This document shows positions 23,549 to 32,702 of a stretch of DNA of 40,691 nt, piece by piece (the first letter of the stretch is position 1; each line of letters opens with the position of its first letter). A program made the position numbers and the translations under genes. A model generated the notes under the pieces. That model saw only the letters and a list, made by a program, of their open reading frames with translations. It was not told the DNA's origin and searched no databases. Origin of the DNA: Planctomycetota bacterium (lineage in GTDB: Bacteria; Planctomycetota; Phycisphaerae; WQYP01); NCBI GenBank assembly GCA_021827645.1, contig JAKAVA010000080.1, positions 1-40,691 of the forward strand. Reading direction: 5' to 3'.

Positions 23549-25918
23549 TCATGCGGCGGAGGATGATTCTCCCGGTAATGAATTTCTTCTGATTTCCGCC
23601 GGATCGGCGGCCTTGACGTCACCGAGATAGATTTCCATATCGGCCGCCGACATCGGTCGTGCGATGCAGTAACCTTGGAAATAGTCGCACCCCATCGTAC
23701 GGACGGCAGAAAAGAGGGGTATGGTTTCCACCCCTTCGGCAACGACATCCACCTGAAGAGAATGCGCCAGAAGTGTGATGGCCTGAACGATATGCGCGCT
23801 GACTTTATCCTCAAAAATTGAGCCGACAAAACTGCGATCGATCTTCAATGCATTGATGGGCATACGGTGCAGATAGCTCAGAGAGGAATAGCCGGTGCCA
23901 AAATCATCCACATCAATCAGCACTCCCATGGCACGGAGGCGCAGCAATGTCTGGACGGTTGCATGGGCATCACGCATGGCAACGGTTTCGGTAATTTCAA
24001 GTCGCAGACTCTGGGGCGCAAGGCCGGCGCGTGCGAGAATCTGACTGATTTCATCAATAAAGCCGGGCAGGGCAAACTGTTTGCTCGACGTATTGACACT
24101 CACGGGCAGGTTTTTGTGTCTGGGAAACTTGGTCTGCCATATGCGCACCTGTCGACAAGCCTCCAGCGCTACCCAGCGGCCGATACGAACAATGAGGTCG
24201 GATTCTTCGGCAACCGGTAGAAACTGATCTGGATCAAGGAGACCGCGATTGGGGTGCTGCCAGCGGACCAGTGCCTCAATGGAGACAAGTGCCCCGGTGG
24301 ACGTCACCACGGGTTGGTAAAAGACCCGAAGTTCCTGGTTGTCGATCGCGGCGCGTAATTCGCTTTCCGTCCGCCATTGTGCCATCGCCTTTTGATGCAT
24401 ATCGGGATCGAAAATTCGTGTGCACGAGCGCCCCGCGGCTTTTGCCTGATAGAGAGCCGTATCCGCATCACGCAGAATTTCGGTAACGTTGTTATACCCC
24501 TGATGAGCAATGGCAATGCCAATGCTGACGGCCGAATGCAGGGTATGCCCGTCGATGACGACCGGCTCTGCCACGGCGTCATGCAACCTCTGAGCGACGT
24601 GCAAAACGTCGGTATCACGAACAACGTTGTCCAAAACGAGTACAAATTCATCGCCACCCAAACGGGCGACATCATCCCGACTGGTTTGCACCAATTCGTC
24701 CCCGGCGCGGATGAAGCCACTGAGGCGTCGGGCGATTTCCACAAGAAATTTGTCACCGATCAGATGTCCGAGGCTGTCGTTGATCACCTTGAAGCGATCA
24801 AGGTCGAGGAACATCACGGCAAATCGACGGTTGGGATCGCGCTTGAGGCGGCAGATGGCATCACCGATCCGGTCACTGAGTTTAACCCGATTGGCCAAAC
24901 CGGTCAGCGTATCATGAAGGGCTTCAAAGCGCAATTGTTCCTCGGCCATTTTGCGTTCGGTGATATCGGTAAATGATCCCGCCGCCCTGACAACCCGGCC
25001 CTGCTCATCTTTAATCGCCACGCCACGATAGAGCATCCAGCGGTACTGCCCATCCTGATGCAACAACCGACATTCACCGCGTAATTGCTCACTGGCTCCG
25101 GAGAAGTGCTCGTCACAGGCTGTTTTCAGTGCTGCGATATCTTCAGGATGAACGCGATTGAACCATTCATCAGGGGACGACCCGATCTGGTCTTCCGCGT
25201 AGCCGAGCATATCCTTCCAGCGGGGCGAAAAATAGACACTTCCCTCTACCAGATCCCAATCCCAGAGTCCGTCATTGGCGCCGGTTTCGGCAAGGCGGTA
25301 ACGATTTTCCGCTTCGGCGTGGCGACGCACTTCAAGAAGGAGCTCCTCATTGGTTTTCTGCAACTGACGGGTCTGCTCGGCCACCATTCCCTTAAGTTGA
25401 TTAAGCTTCAGATGGGCGTGGCGGGCGAGATGCCATTTTTTTGACAGCGCCGAGGCGAGCTGACAAACCTCGATGGTGTCGTAAGGTTTTTTGAGTATGA
25501 GCAGACGATCCGCCGATCCGAAGCGTCGGTTGATTTCATCCCATGAATAATCGGAATACGCGGTGCAGAGCACAATCTGAATATCCGGGTCCACCTGCCA
25601 TATTTTTTCAATGGTCTCCATGCCGTCCCACCCTGGCGGCATACGCATATCGACGAATGCGAGAGCATAGCGATTTGATTCCTCGATGGACCGACGAACC
25701 ATTTCGAGGGCTTCCTGCCCCTGGTAGGCGGATTCCAGCACATAGGTTTCCGCAGACGGTTTGGGCCTCGAATCGCCGAAAAGGCTCGATTCAAGTGCGT
25801 CGAGTTCATCATTAGATTTCGGCGGTGCCAAAATCTTCCGAAAATCGTCATGGATGGCCGGATTGTCATCCACGATAAGAATTCGCCTTTGTTCCGCCGC
25901 CGTCATGCCGCTTTCCAT
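23549..25918 (-). CDS. Response regulator with PAS, GGDEF and EAL domains
   Basis: 789 residues from ATG 25918, preceded by AAGGA; it overlaps the kinase gene by 16 bases. Domains: REC (12-150) with acidic DD at 17-18, phosphoacceptor Asp90 in AFVDMRMPP and Lys in LKKPYDT; PAS/PAC (about 205-325); GGDEF (about 340-505) with intact RLGGDEF; EAL (about 520-770) with SIEALVRWQH, DDFGTGYSSLSYL and EGVET. Both the cyclase and the phosphodiesterase appear to keep catalytic residues, so it could make or break down cyclic di-GMP depending on state. The REC domain has an extra loop of about 25 residues between the first helix and second strand (PPKSNDELDALESSLFGDSR). Cognate kinase is very likely the overlapping gene. 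Confidence 0.93.
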   Translation of the reverse strand: MESGMTAAEQRRILIVDDNPAIHDDFRKILAPPKSNDELDALESSLFGDSRPKPSAETYVLESAYQGQEALEMVRRSIEESNRYALAFVDMRMPPGWDGMETIEKIWQVDPDIQIVLCTAYSDYSWDEINRRFGSADRLLILKKPYDTIEVCQLASALSKKWHLARHAHLKLNQLKGMVAEQTRQLQKTNEELLLEVRRHAEAENRYRLAETGANDGLWDWDLVEGSVYFSPRWKDMLGYAEDQIGSSPDEWFNRVHPEDIAALKTACDEHFSGASEQLRGECRLLHQDGQYRWMLYRGVAIKDEQGRVVRAAGSFTDITERKMAEEQLRFEALHDTLTGLANRVKLSDRIGDAICRLKRDPNRRFAVMFLDLDRFKVINDSLGHLIGDKFLVEIARRLSGFIRAGDELVQTSRDDVARLGGDEFVLVLDNVVRDTDVLHVAQRLHDAVAEPVVIDGHTLHSAVSIGIAIAHQGYNNVTEILRDADTALYQAKAAGRSCTRIFDPDMHQKAMAQWRTESELRAAIDNQELRVFYQPVVTSTGALVSIEALVRWQHPNRGLLDPDQFLPVAEESDLIVRIGRWVALEACRQVRIWQTKFPRHKNLPVSVNTSSKQFALPGFIDEISQILARAGLAPQSLRLEITETVAMRDAHATVQTLLRLRAMGVLIDVDDFGTGYSSLSYLHRMPINALKIDRSFVGSIFEDKVSAHIVQAITLLAHSLQVDVVAEGVETIPLFSAVRTMGCDYFQGYCIARPMSAADMEIYLGDVKAADPAEIRRNSLPGESSSAA

Positions 25919-27351
25919 GAATGTTCCTTCAGTTTGTCAGCAACCAGGGGTATATCAAGTGTAAACACGGCTCCCCTTCCCAGCCCCTCCGATGAGGCCG
26001 TCAGGGATCCGCCCATGTTCTTTGCCGCCAGGGCCGAGGTGTGCAGACCGAAGCCGTGACCATCCGTCCGTGTGGTAAATCCGTGTGAAAAAATGCGGGT
26101 GATATTTTCCGCCGCAATGCCGGTGCCCGTATCGCTCACGATGAAAAGAAGCCGGGAGGGATCAGCACTGAGCGCACCGGCGCGAATCGTCAGTATGCGT
26201 TCACCTGCCGAGCAGCGCATGGCATGCTTGGCATTGCTGACGAGATTCACCAGAATCTGAAGCACCTGATGTTTGTCAACTTTGACCACGAGATTTTCAG
26301 CGATATCGCGATCCACCCGGATGCGGTGCCGTTCAAGAGACTCCGCATTGATATGCACGGCATCTTCAATGAGTTCTGCCAGAGAGATCGATTCACTGAT
26401 ACCCGAAGAGCGGGCAAAATTCTGCTGGCTTTTCACAATCTGCTTGATGTGATCCACATTCTGAATAAGACCGGAGAGTTCATTTAATATTTCCCGCTGC
26501 TCGGCCGCAAGAGATTCAGAGAGACTGGCCAGATAGGGAATGATCTGCCTGCCTTTGGGGTCCTCGGTGAGAAAGGTCGGCAAATCACGCTCATGTCCGC
26601 GAAGCAGCGAAGCAAGACGGTCAAGCCCGCTTAATCTCGACGCCCGGAGCCGATCGACGGCAATCGATACCGATACATTGACGCTGTTGAGGACATTGCC
26701 CACATTATGCAGCACACCGGTAGCAATTTCCGCCATGCCCGCCTGGCGGGAAATATCAATTAAACGTTGCTGCATCTGTTCTTTTTCAGCTTCCGCGGTT
26801 TTTCGGACCGTAATGTCAAAAAGGGTACCTTCCAAATAGGCCGCATCGCTTGCGTCACCCGGCAGACGATGGATCGTCTTGCTCACCCAGATGAGACTGC
26901 CATCGGCGCGGCGCATCTGTGATTCCCAGTTGGTGATGGAACCATGGCGTTCCACTTCGCGCAGAATTTCCTCCCATCTGCCGGGGAGGATGAAAAGCTG
27001 ACCGCCGATATCGGTGATACCGGACTGAAGCGTCTCGGCATTCGGATAACCGAATATCGCGGCCATAGCCGGATTGGCAGATAGTATTTTGCCGCCGGGG
27101 TCGATCTGAAATATACCTTCCGAGACATTTTCAAAAATCTGGCGGTATTTTTTTTCTGCAGCGGCAATTTTTTCGTTGCGATCGTGCAATTCACGGGAGG
27201 AAATCTCCATGGAACGTTCAACCATGGCCCTGTCAACGTCTGCGTGGGTATAGGCGGCGTCGACCATCTCCACGAGCCGCCGAAGCGACGGATCATCCGG
27301 CAGGTCGGTGCCGAAGCACTTTTTGAGTTGTCGCTGCAACAGGGAATGCAT
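25903..27351 (-). CDS. PAS-domain histidine kinase
   Basis: 482 residues. An N-terminal helical part (1-65) leads into a PAS domain (about 68-190: YRQIFENVSEGIFQIDPGGK, ILSANPAMAAIFGYPNAETL, ending GTLFDITVRKTAE), then a dimerisation/phosphoacceptor region IATGVLHNVGNVLNSVNVSV with the candidate His in LHNVGN, and a HATPase domain with N box LVNLVSNAKHAM, G1 SDTGTGIA, F box RIFSHGFTT and G2 DGHGFGLH. No membrane segment, so it is cytoplasmic and probably takes input from the FIST protein whose gene ends seven bases upstream. It should phosphorylate the REC-GGDEF-EAL protein encoded next. Confidence 0.92.
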   Translation of the reverse strand: MHSLLQRQLKKCFGTDLPDDPSLRRLVEMVDAAYTHADVDRAMVERSMEISSRELHDRNEKIAAAEKKYRQIFENVSEGIFQIDPGGKILSANPAMAAIFGYPNAETLQSGITDIGGQLFILPGRWEEILREVERHGSITNWESQMRRADGSLIWVSKTIHRLPGDASDAAYLEGTLFDITVRKTAEAEKEQMQQRLIDISRQAGMAEIATGVLHNVGNVLNSVNVSVSIAVDRLRASRLSGLDRLASLLRGHERDLPTFLTEDPKGRQIIPYLASLSESLAAEQREILNELSGLIQNVDHIKQIVKSQQNFARSSGISESISLAELIEDAVHINAESLERHRIRVDRDIAENLVVKVDKHQVLQILVNLVSNAKHAMRCSAGERILTIRAGALSADPSRLLFIVSDTGTGIAAENITRIFSHGFTTRTDGHGFGLHTSALAAKNMGGSLTASSEGLGRGAVFTLDIPLVADKLKEHSWKAA

Positions 27352-27358
27352 ATCGGTA

Positions 27359-28495
27359 TTAAACCTCGGAAAGCGTCGTGATGGTCATGGTCTGATTGTG
27401 CAGTTGACAACTGGCGTTGGGGGCAACGGGCGATATTTCACCGTAGGAGTAAAAACCGCCGACCGACTCGGTATTTAAGACATCTGTGACCGCTTCGACT
27501 TCCTCTTCAATCCGCGGCCCCAGTACGAGCTTGCGTCCGACGCAGCTTACCAGTAAGGCGAAATCTGTTTTCTGACCGAGTTTCAATCGGCTTTTCTGCG
27601 CCGCACCGGTGGCACCATCGACGAGTCGATCAAAATTAGCCCGCATCAAACGGGCGAACGAGCCCTGCGGCACGTCACCGGCAAATGTCAAGCTGCGGTT
27701 GGTCTCATCGACGGCAAGAATGGTTCGTACCAGTGATTCGTCCGATTTATCACGTCTTACGGTCAACGGAAAAAGCAGACCGCTGGCCGGGAGTTTCGCG
27801 GCATGATCTCCGAGATATTCCTTGTATAAATCGAGGGCGCTGCAGCCATCAAGTTCGTAGAGGATATTATCCTGCGAGCGCGTGATACGCCTCTCCGGCC
27901 CGAACGAATCCCAACCTCCCATTGAACCGAAGCCAACCTGCAGTCTTTGGCCGTAAAGCCCGATCAAAACGATGTGACCGGACTTGGCGACCCCCCGGCA
28001 GACAACCAGCGTTTCTTTGAAACGGTCACCATCGCCGGAGAGCCCGCCTGTGACGGCGACCCCTTGAGGCAAACCGCCAGAAACACCTGCAGCAAGTTGC
28101 GCCCCATTGACGTGCAAACCGTCGGAAAGGACCAGGGTATGGACCAACCCCTCTTTGGGGAGTTTGTCGGCAAGACGCCGACCCACGGCGAAACTTTCCG
28201 AGGCCGAGGAAATGGCTTCGTCAACGGGTATGATGGTGGACGAATCAAAGGCGATCGCGCATGCGGTGAATGAATCGTCCAACACCCGTGTGCCGGCTAT
28301 CTCACCGGCGGTGGAACAACCGCAGACAGAGGCATTTGGAAAGCGATTTTGGATATCGCGCAAATGGGTTGAATCCCGCAGGAGACTCGGTGCTGCAAAT
28401 ACCAAAACCAGATTAGCGGTCTTCCGGTCCGCCAGCGGGTTAACCGGTTCCTGCCAGCCACCATCTTCATGCCATACACAACGCTCAATTTTCAT
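27359..28495 (-). CDS. FIST-domain sensor protein
   Basis: 378 residues covering FIST_N and FIST_C. Recognisable parts: NLVLVFAAPSLLRDSTHLRD, NASVCGCSTAGEIAGTRVLD, HTLVLSDGLHVNGAQLAAGV, VAVTGGLSGDGDRFKETLVV, and a C-terminal section ending SVGGFYSYGEISPVAPNASC, LHNQTMTITTL. FIST domains are predicted to bind small ligands such as amino acids and are found with signal transduction genes; direct evidence is limited. Soluble, no signal peptide. Ribosome binding site GAGGTGG precedes ATG 28495. First gene of a three-gene leftward operon that ends in a c-di-GMP enzyme. Confidence 0.92.
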   Translation of the reverse strand: MKIERCVWHEDGGWQEPVNPLADRKTANLVLVFAAPSLLRDSTHLRDIQNRFPNASVCGCSTAGEIAGTRVLDDSFTACAIAFDSSTIIPVDEAISSASESFAVGRRLADKLPKEGLVHTLVLSDGLHVNGAQLAAGVSGGLPQGVAVTGGLSGDGDRFKETLVVCRGVAKSGHIVLIGLYGQRLQVGFGSMGGWDSFGPERRITRSQDNILYELDGCSALDLYKEYLGDHAAKLPASGLLFPLTVRRDKSDESLVRTILAVDETNRSLTFAGDVPQGSFARLMRANFDRLVDGATGAAQKSRLKLGQKTDFALLVSCVGRKLVLGPRIEEEVEAVTDVLNTESVGGFYSYGEISPVAPNASCQLHNQTMTITTLSEV

Positions 28496-28713
28496 CAGCC
28501 ACCTCGGTCAATACGCTTACAGATACTCCGCTTTCGCTGTCCCTAATCGATCACCGCGGCGCTGGCGCCTTGCAGGCTTGCTTCTCACAACCAAAGACTT
28601 TTATCGGCACGAGCATGTATCGTCTTAAGAGAATATTGATAGCGAATTACGGAACTTATGCGCCTATATTCACCTGCGAAGGCCTTGGAGTGCCTGATCG
28701 ATAATCATTCGAT

Positions 28714-28727
28714 TATGATCTTCTCTG
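28714..28727 (+). promoter_or_regulatory. -10-like element placed for a leaderless transcript
   Basis: TATGAT at 28714-28719 ends eight bases before ATG 28728, and no ribosome binding site precedes that ATG. If used, transcription would start at or next to the start codon. No convincing -35 was found. The 232-base divergent gap also must hold the promoter of the FIST operon. Confidence 0.3.
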
Positions 28728-31700
28728 ATGGCTAAGACGATTCGACTACCGACAACTGCCTACTCAACCGACGTAACGGCACCACCCCACGGATCACCGG
28801 CAACCGGTAACCCGCTTTCCGAGCGACTGTTACAACTTGGCGTCGGCGGGGTGCGAACCGGCGCTCACGACCGGCAGATTTACGCGACGGACGCCTCCAA
28901 TTATGCGGTTGAGCCGTTGGCAGTCGTGATTCCGGAGTGCCGCGAGCATATCTCACGATTGGCGGCATTTTGCAGTGAAAATGGGATTCCGCTTCTGCCG
29001 CGCGGTGGCGGAACGAGTTTGGCGGGTCAATGCACCAACCGAGCGGTGGTGATGGACACATCGAACCATTTTCGGCGTGTTTTGGCCGTCGATCCGGAAC
29101 AGAAAATCTGTCAAGTTGAATGCGGCATCACCATTGACGCGGTCAATGAGCATCTCAAGACGAAGGGGCATCCGCTGTTTTTTGCGCCCGATCCGGCCAC
29201 GCTCAGCCAGGCCTCCATCGGCGGCTGCATCGGAAACAACGCCGCCGGTGCCCGATCACTGCGATACGGCCGAACCAGTGAAAATATATTGTCGTTGGAT
29301 ACGGTGCTCGCCGACGGCAGCGCCGTTCGACTGGAGACGGGCGCAGGGAGGCGCGATGGGCGGGCTGCATCTCTGGCGATGGAAATCGCGGCGATTGTCA
29401 GGGAATATCGGACGTTGATCCGCGAGCGATTTCCGAGGCTCAACCGGCGTAATGCCGGTTATGCCCTGGACCTGATTCTGGATCAACTGGACGCCGGTTG
29501 TGATGAGCGGGATCTGAATTTAGCGCCGCTGATCTGCGGCAGCGAAGGGACGCTGGCGATTGTCACGGCCGCCACGCTCAGGCTCCATCCTACGCCGCTG
29601 AATCGATCCCTTTATCTGCTTGCATTTTCATCGCTGGACGATGCGATTGGCTCCGTGCCGAAAATCCTCGCACGGCGCCCCACGGCCGTGGAATTGATGG
29701 ACGACGCGGTTTTACGGGCAGCCGCCCTCAACAGCGAAACGGCTGTGATTTCGGCGCGATTGGGCATCGCACCGGGGGGATCAACATTGCCTGAAAACGC
29801 GGGTACCGCCGTTCTGCTGGTGGAATTTCAGCAGGAACGCGATGGTGCGGAGATTGAACATTCAGTGAACCATTTTGAGCCTTCGGAGAGAATCGCCGGC
29901 ATCAGGAGCATCCGCCGTCTGGAGCCGGCGGAGCAGGCTGCCGCATGGCAGTTGCGACGCAGTGCGGAGGCCTTGCTGCACGCGCTTTCCAGCGATGCCA
30001 AACCGGTGACATTTATTGAAGATAATGCCATTCCGATCGACCAGTTGCCGCGGTTTGTGCATGGGGTGCGTGATATGGTTGAACAGCACCACACCTCGGC
30101 CGCCTATTATGCCCACGCGTCGGTCGGGGTGTTGCACATTCGGCCGCTGCTGAACCTGCACCGTGCCGCTGATCGTACCGCCATGGTGGAGATGGCGGTC
30201 AGCGTGGCGCGGCTGGCCCGGGAATGCGGCGGGGTTATGTCGGGCGAGCATGGCGACGGGCGGGTACGGGGGCCGCTGCTGAAGGAATTTTTCGGGCCGG
30301 AACTTATCACCGCTTTTGAGCGGATCAAGCGGATATTTGACCCGGCCGGCATATTAAATCCCGGCATGATTGTCGGCGCGGGGCCGGAGACATCGATCGC
30401 AGAGCAACTGCGTATTGACGCGGTGAATTTCCATACCGCAGAAAAGATGAAGACGGTTTTCGATTATCGCGATCAGGGTTCGCTGGCGGGGGCTGTTGAA
30501 ATGTGCAACGGGGCGGGGTTTTGTCGCAAACTGGGGCCGGGGACGATGTGCCCATCGTATCGGGCCACACTCGATGAGCGACATTCACCGCGCGGACGGG
30601 CGAATGCTCTGCGCCAGGCGCTTCTGCATCCATCGGGCGAACCGAAGTTTAATGATTCTGACACGCTTGAAACCCTTGAATTATGCCTATCCTGCAAGGC
30701 GTGCAAAACGGAATGCCCCAGCAATGTGGATATCGCCAAGCTCAAGGCCGAATATCTCGCCGCATCCTATGCGCAGGGCGGTCGTGTGCCGATTTCAGCC
30801 CGGCTGGTCGGGCATGTGCGGATGCTCAATGCCATCGGGTGCAGCATGCCGCGATTTGCCAATTCGGTTTCGCAGGCGCCTCTGTTCCGTCGCTTGGTGC
30901 TTCCGCGGCTGGGCATCACGCCGCTGCATCCACTGCCGCGCTTTACGCCGACGCTGAAACGACGGCTCTCCCGGCGAAGGCGGCCCCCCACCGATGTACG
31001 AAGCATGGCAGTGTGGCTCGACCAACGTGCAGAGTACGAATTTTCGGACGACGCGGCCGATGGTCGGTCTGTGATTCTTTTCGCCGATTGTTTTACGGGT
31101 TTCACCGATTCGCATATTGCGGTGGCAGCTGTGGAATTGCTGAATCGGCTTGATTGGCGCGTCTTCATTGCCGATGCCGGGTGTTGTGGCCGAAGCATGA
31201 TGTCGGTCGGCATGCTGGCCGAGGCCCGATCAACCGCCCATGCCACACTGCAGCGCCTGCACGGGTGGGTTGAGCGGATAAAACCGGCGGGTCTGCTGTT
31301 TCTGGAACCATCATGCCAAAGCTCACTCGCAGACGACTGGAAATCGCTACTGATCAGCGATGACAGAGCAAAACTAACGGAGCTGCCGCCGATACTTTCG
31401 GTGGAAGATTTCGTCGCGCGGAATCCGGACGCCGTGAGAAGTAAAATTCGGGGGAAGGGCGCACCGCGGAATGTGATATTTCATGGCCATTGTCATCAGA
31501 AGGCCCTGTGGGGTCAGGGGGGCATGCAGGAATTGATTCAGCGGGTTGCCGATGGCTGTGGAACTATTCTGCCGACCGGCTGCTGCGGCATGGCGGGATC
31601 ATTTGGGTACGATCTGCACCGTTATCCTTTAAGTAAGGCGATATTTGCAGCGCCCGAATTTGATGGGCTAAGGCAGGCCGCCGCCACTGACGTCATTCTT

Positions 31701-31826
31701 GCAACCGGCACATCCTGCCGCGGACAGATTCACCACTTCACGGGGCGACACGCCGTGCATCCGGTCGAATGGCTGGAAGACATGACGCGAGCCACAAGCC
31801 AAGGCCCTTCCCGCATTGATTTGTAA
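28728..31826 (+). CDS. Fused FAD-linked oxidase / Fe-S dehydrogenase (GlcD-GlcF-like, YdiJ type)
   Basis: 1032 residues. The N-terminal half is a PCMH-type FAD domain (PLLPRGGGTSLAGQC near 92; GGCIGNNAAGARSLRYGRTS near 165; CGSEGTLAIVTAATLRLHP near 265; GGVMSGEHGDGRVRGP and PAGILNPGMIV near 500-545). Then come Fe-S motifs CNGAGFCRKLGPGTMCPSYR (from 593) and CLSCKACKTECPSNVD (from about 653), and two CCG domains (AGCCGRS near 817, GHCHQKALWG and TGCCGMAGSFGYD near 951). Such fusions oxidise 2-hydroxy acids such as D-lactate, glycolate or D-2-hydroxyglutarate and pass electrons to the respiratory chain. Substrate cannot be told from sequence alone. No ribosome binding site is seen before the ATG. 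Confidence 0.93.
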   Translation: MAKTIRLPTTAYSTDVTAPPHGSPATGNPLSERLLQLGVGGVRTGAHDRQIYATDASNYAVEPLAVVIPECREHISRLAAFCSENGIPLLPRGGGTSLAGQCTNRAVVMDTSNHFRRVLAVDPEQKICQVECGITIDAVNEHLKTKGHPLFFAPDPATLSQASIGGCIGNNAAGARSLRYGRTSENILSLDTVLADGSAVRLETGAGRRDGRAASLAMEIAAIVREYRTLIRERFPRLNRRNAGYALDLILDQLDAGCDERDLNLAPLICGSEGTLAIVTAATLRLHPTPLNRSLYLLAFSSLDDAIGSVPKILARRPTAVELMDDAVLRAAALNSETAVISARLGIAPGGSTLPENAGTAVLLVEFQQERDGAEIEHSVNHFEPSERIAGIRSIRRLEPAEQAAAWQLRRSAEALLHALSSDAKPVTFIEDNAIPIDQLPRFVHGVRDMVEQHHTSAAYYAHASVGVLHIRPLLNLHRAADRTAMVEMAVSVARLARECGGVMSGEHGDGRVRGPLLKEFFGPELITAFERIKRIFDPAGILNPGMIVGAGPETSIAEQLRIDAVNFHTAEKMKTVFDYRDQGSLAGAVEMCNGAGFCRKLGPGTMCPSYRATLDERHSPRGRANALRQALLHPSGEPKFNDSDTLETLELCLSCKACKTECPSNVDIAKLKAEYLAASYAQGGRVPISARLVGHVRMLNAIGCSMPRFANSVSQAPLFRRLVLPRLGITPLHPLPRFTPTLKRRLSRRRRPPTDVRSMAVWLDQRAEYEFSDDAADGRSVILFADCFTGFTDSHIAVAAVELLNRLDWRVFIADAGCCGRSMMSVGMLAEARSTAHATLQRLHGWVERIKPAGLLFLEPSCQSSLADDWKSLLISDDRAKLTELPPILSVEDFVARNPDAVRSKIRGKGAPRNVIFHGHCHQKALWGQGGMQELIQRVADGCGTILPTGCCGMAGSFGYDLHRYPLSKAIFAAPEFDGLRQAAATDVILATGTSCRGQIHHFTGRHAVHPVEWLEDMTRATSQGPSRIDL

Positions 31827-31895
31827 CAATGCCAGCAAAGATGGGCCATCCATCGCCATCACGTGAGAGGATCGTGGCGTTGGCGACGGCAGGAT

Positions 31896-31924
31896 CTGAC
31901 GCTGCGGTGGAATCGATGTATACT
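31896..31924 (+). promoter_or_regulatory. Candidate promoter for the glutaredoxin-like gene
   Basis: CTGACG at 31896-31901, 17-base spacer, TATACT at 31919-31924, 29 bases before ATG 31953. It probably drives the run of small genes that follows. Confidence 0.45.
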
Positions 31925-31952
31925 ACCAACCGGGCTTGCAGGAGATCATGCC

Positions 31953-32222
31953 ATGCATAAGATCACGCTTCTGATCAAACCGGGAGACAGAGCCTGCGTC
32001 GCCGCACGGCGAGTTATTGATTTAATCATCACTCCGCATGTGGCGGCGCTGATTGAGGAAGTTGATATTTCACAGAACCCGGACCTGGAAGCTGAATATG
32101 GGTCGGAGATTCCAGTGGTGCTGGTTGACGATGTGGTGGAATTCCGCCGCAGTATTGATCCGGAAAAGCTTGCCCGACTTTTTTATGATGATCTGGGTGA
32201 GCGGTTTGCCGGCATCAGTTGA
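31953..32222 (+). CDS. Glutaredoxin-like (DUF836-type) protein with altered active site
   Basis: 89 residues from ATG 31953, eight bases after AGGAG (31940-31944). A thioredoxin-fold pattern is visible: first strand KITLLIKPG, active-site loop, VEEVDIS..PDLEAEYGSEIP with the cis-Pro in EIPVVLVDD, and a final helix. In the family the loop reads KPGCxLC; here it is KPGDRAC, so the first Cys is Asp12 and only Cys15 remains. It therefore cannot form the usual dithiol and may be non-catalytic or act through a single thiol. Cytoplasmic. Confidence 0.75.
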   Translation: MHKITLLIKPGDRACVAARRVIDLIITPHVAALIEEVDISQNPDLEAEYGSEIPVVLVDDVVEFRRSIDPEKLARLFYDDLGERFAGIS

Positions 32223-32288
32223 CCTCGGCTGTGCCGCACCGCCGAGTGCGGGAATGTGTTGCCAATAAGACGGGAAGCCATATCGACC

Positions 32289-32699
32289 ATGCACGAATGT
32301 AAAATTACCGTCCGCGTTCGATACGTTGAATGCGACCCGATGGGGTATCTGCATCACTCCCATTATCTGCCGTACCTGGAAATGGGCCGGACGGAACTGC
32401 TCCGGCAATCCGGTGCCGACTACCGCACGCTTGAAAGCGAAGGTTTTTTCTTCGTGGTAACCAAACTTTCCATCGCGTTCAAGCGCCCGGCTCGCTACGA
32501 CGACGAACTTGAAATCGTCACGCGAATCGTACGTAAAACGCATGTTCGCATTGATCATGAATATGAGATTTTCAATCTTCAATCCAGAGTGCTCATCTCC
32601 ACGGCTTCTACAACGATTGCCTGCGTGAATCGTGCGGGAGAGTTAATTCCCATTCCCGAGACCCCTGCCATTACGCCGGTTCCACCGCCGGAGCGATAA
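32289..32699 (+). CDS. Acyl-CoA thioesterase, 4HBT hot-dog family (YbgC-like)
   Basis: 136 residues from ATG 32289; an upstream TTG at 32256 is possible. Hot-dog fold thioesterases hydrolyse acyl-CoA or 4-hydroxybenzoyl-CoA. The signature VRYVECDPMGYLHHSHYLPY, LEMGRTELLR is present, with the catalytic-type Asp16 in CDPMG (usual form DxMGvvyHanY), followed by FFFVVTKLSIAFKRPARYDD and a STASTTIACVNRAG strand. The C-terminal Pro-rich tail (PAITPVPPPER) is additional. Three bases separate its stop from the next gene, so they share a transcript. The natural substrate is unknown. Confidence 0.88.
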   Translation: MHECKITVRVRYVECDPMGYLHHSHYLPYLEMGRTELLRQSGADYRTLESEGFFFVVTKLSIAFKRPARYDDELEIVTRIVRKTHVRIDHEYEIFNLQSRVLISTASTTIACVNRAGELIPIPETPAITPVPPPER

Positions 32700-32702
32700 A
32701 CC

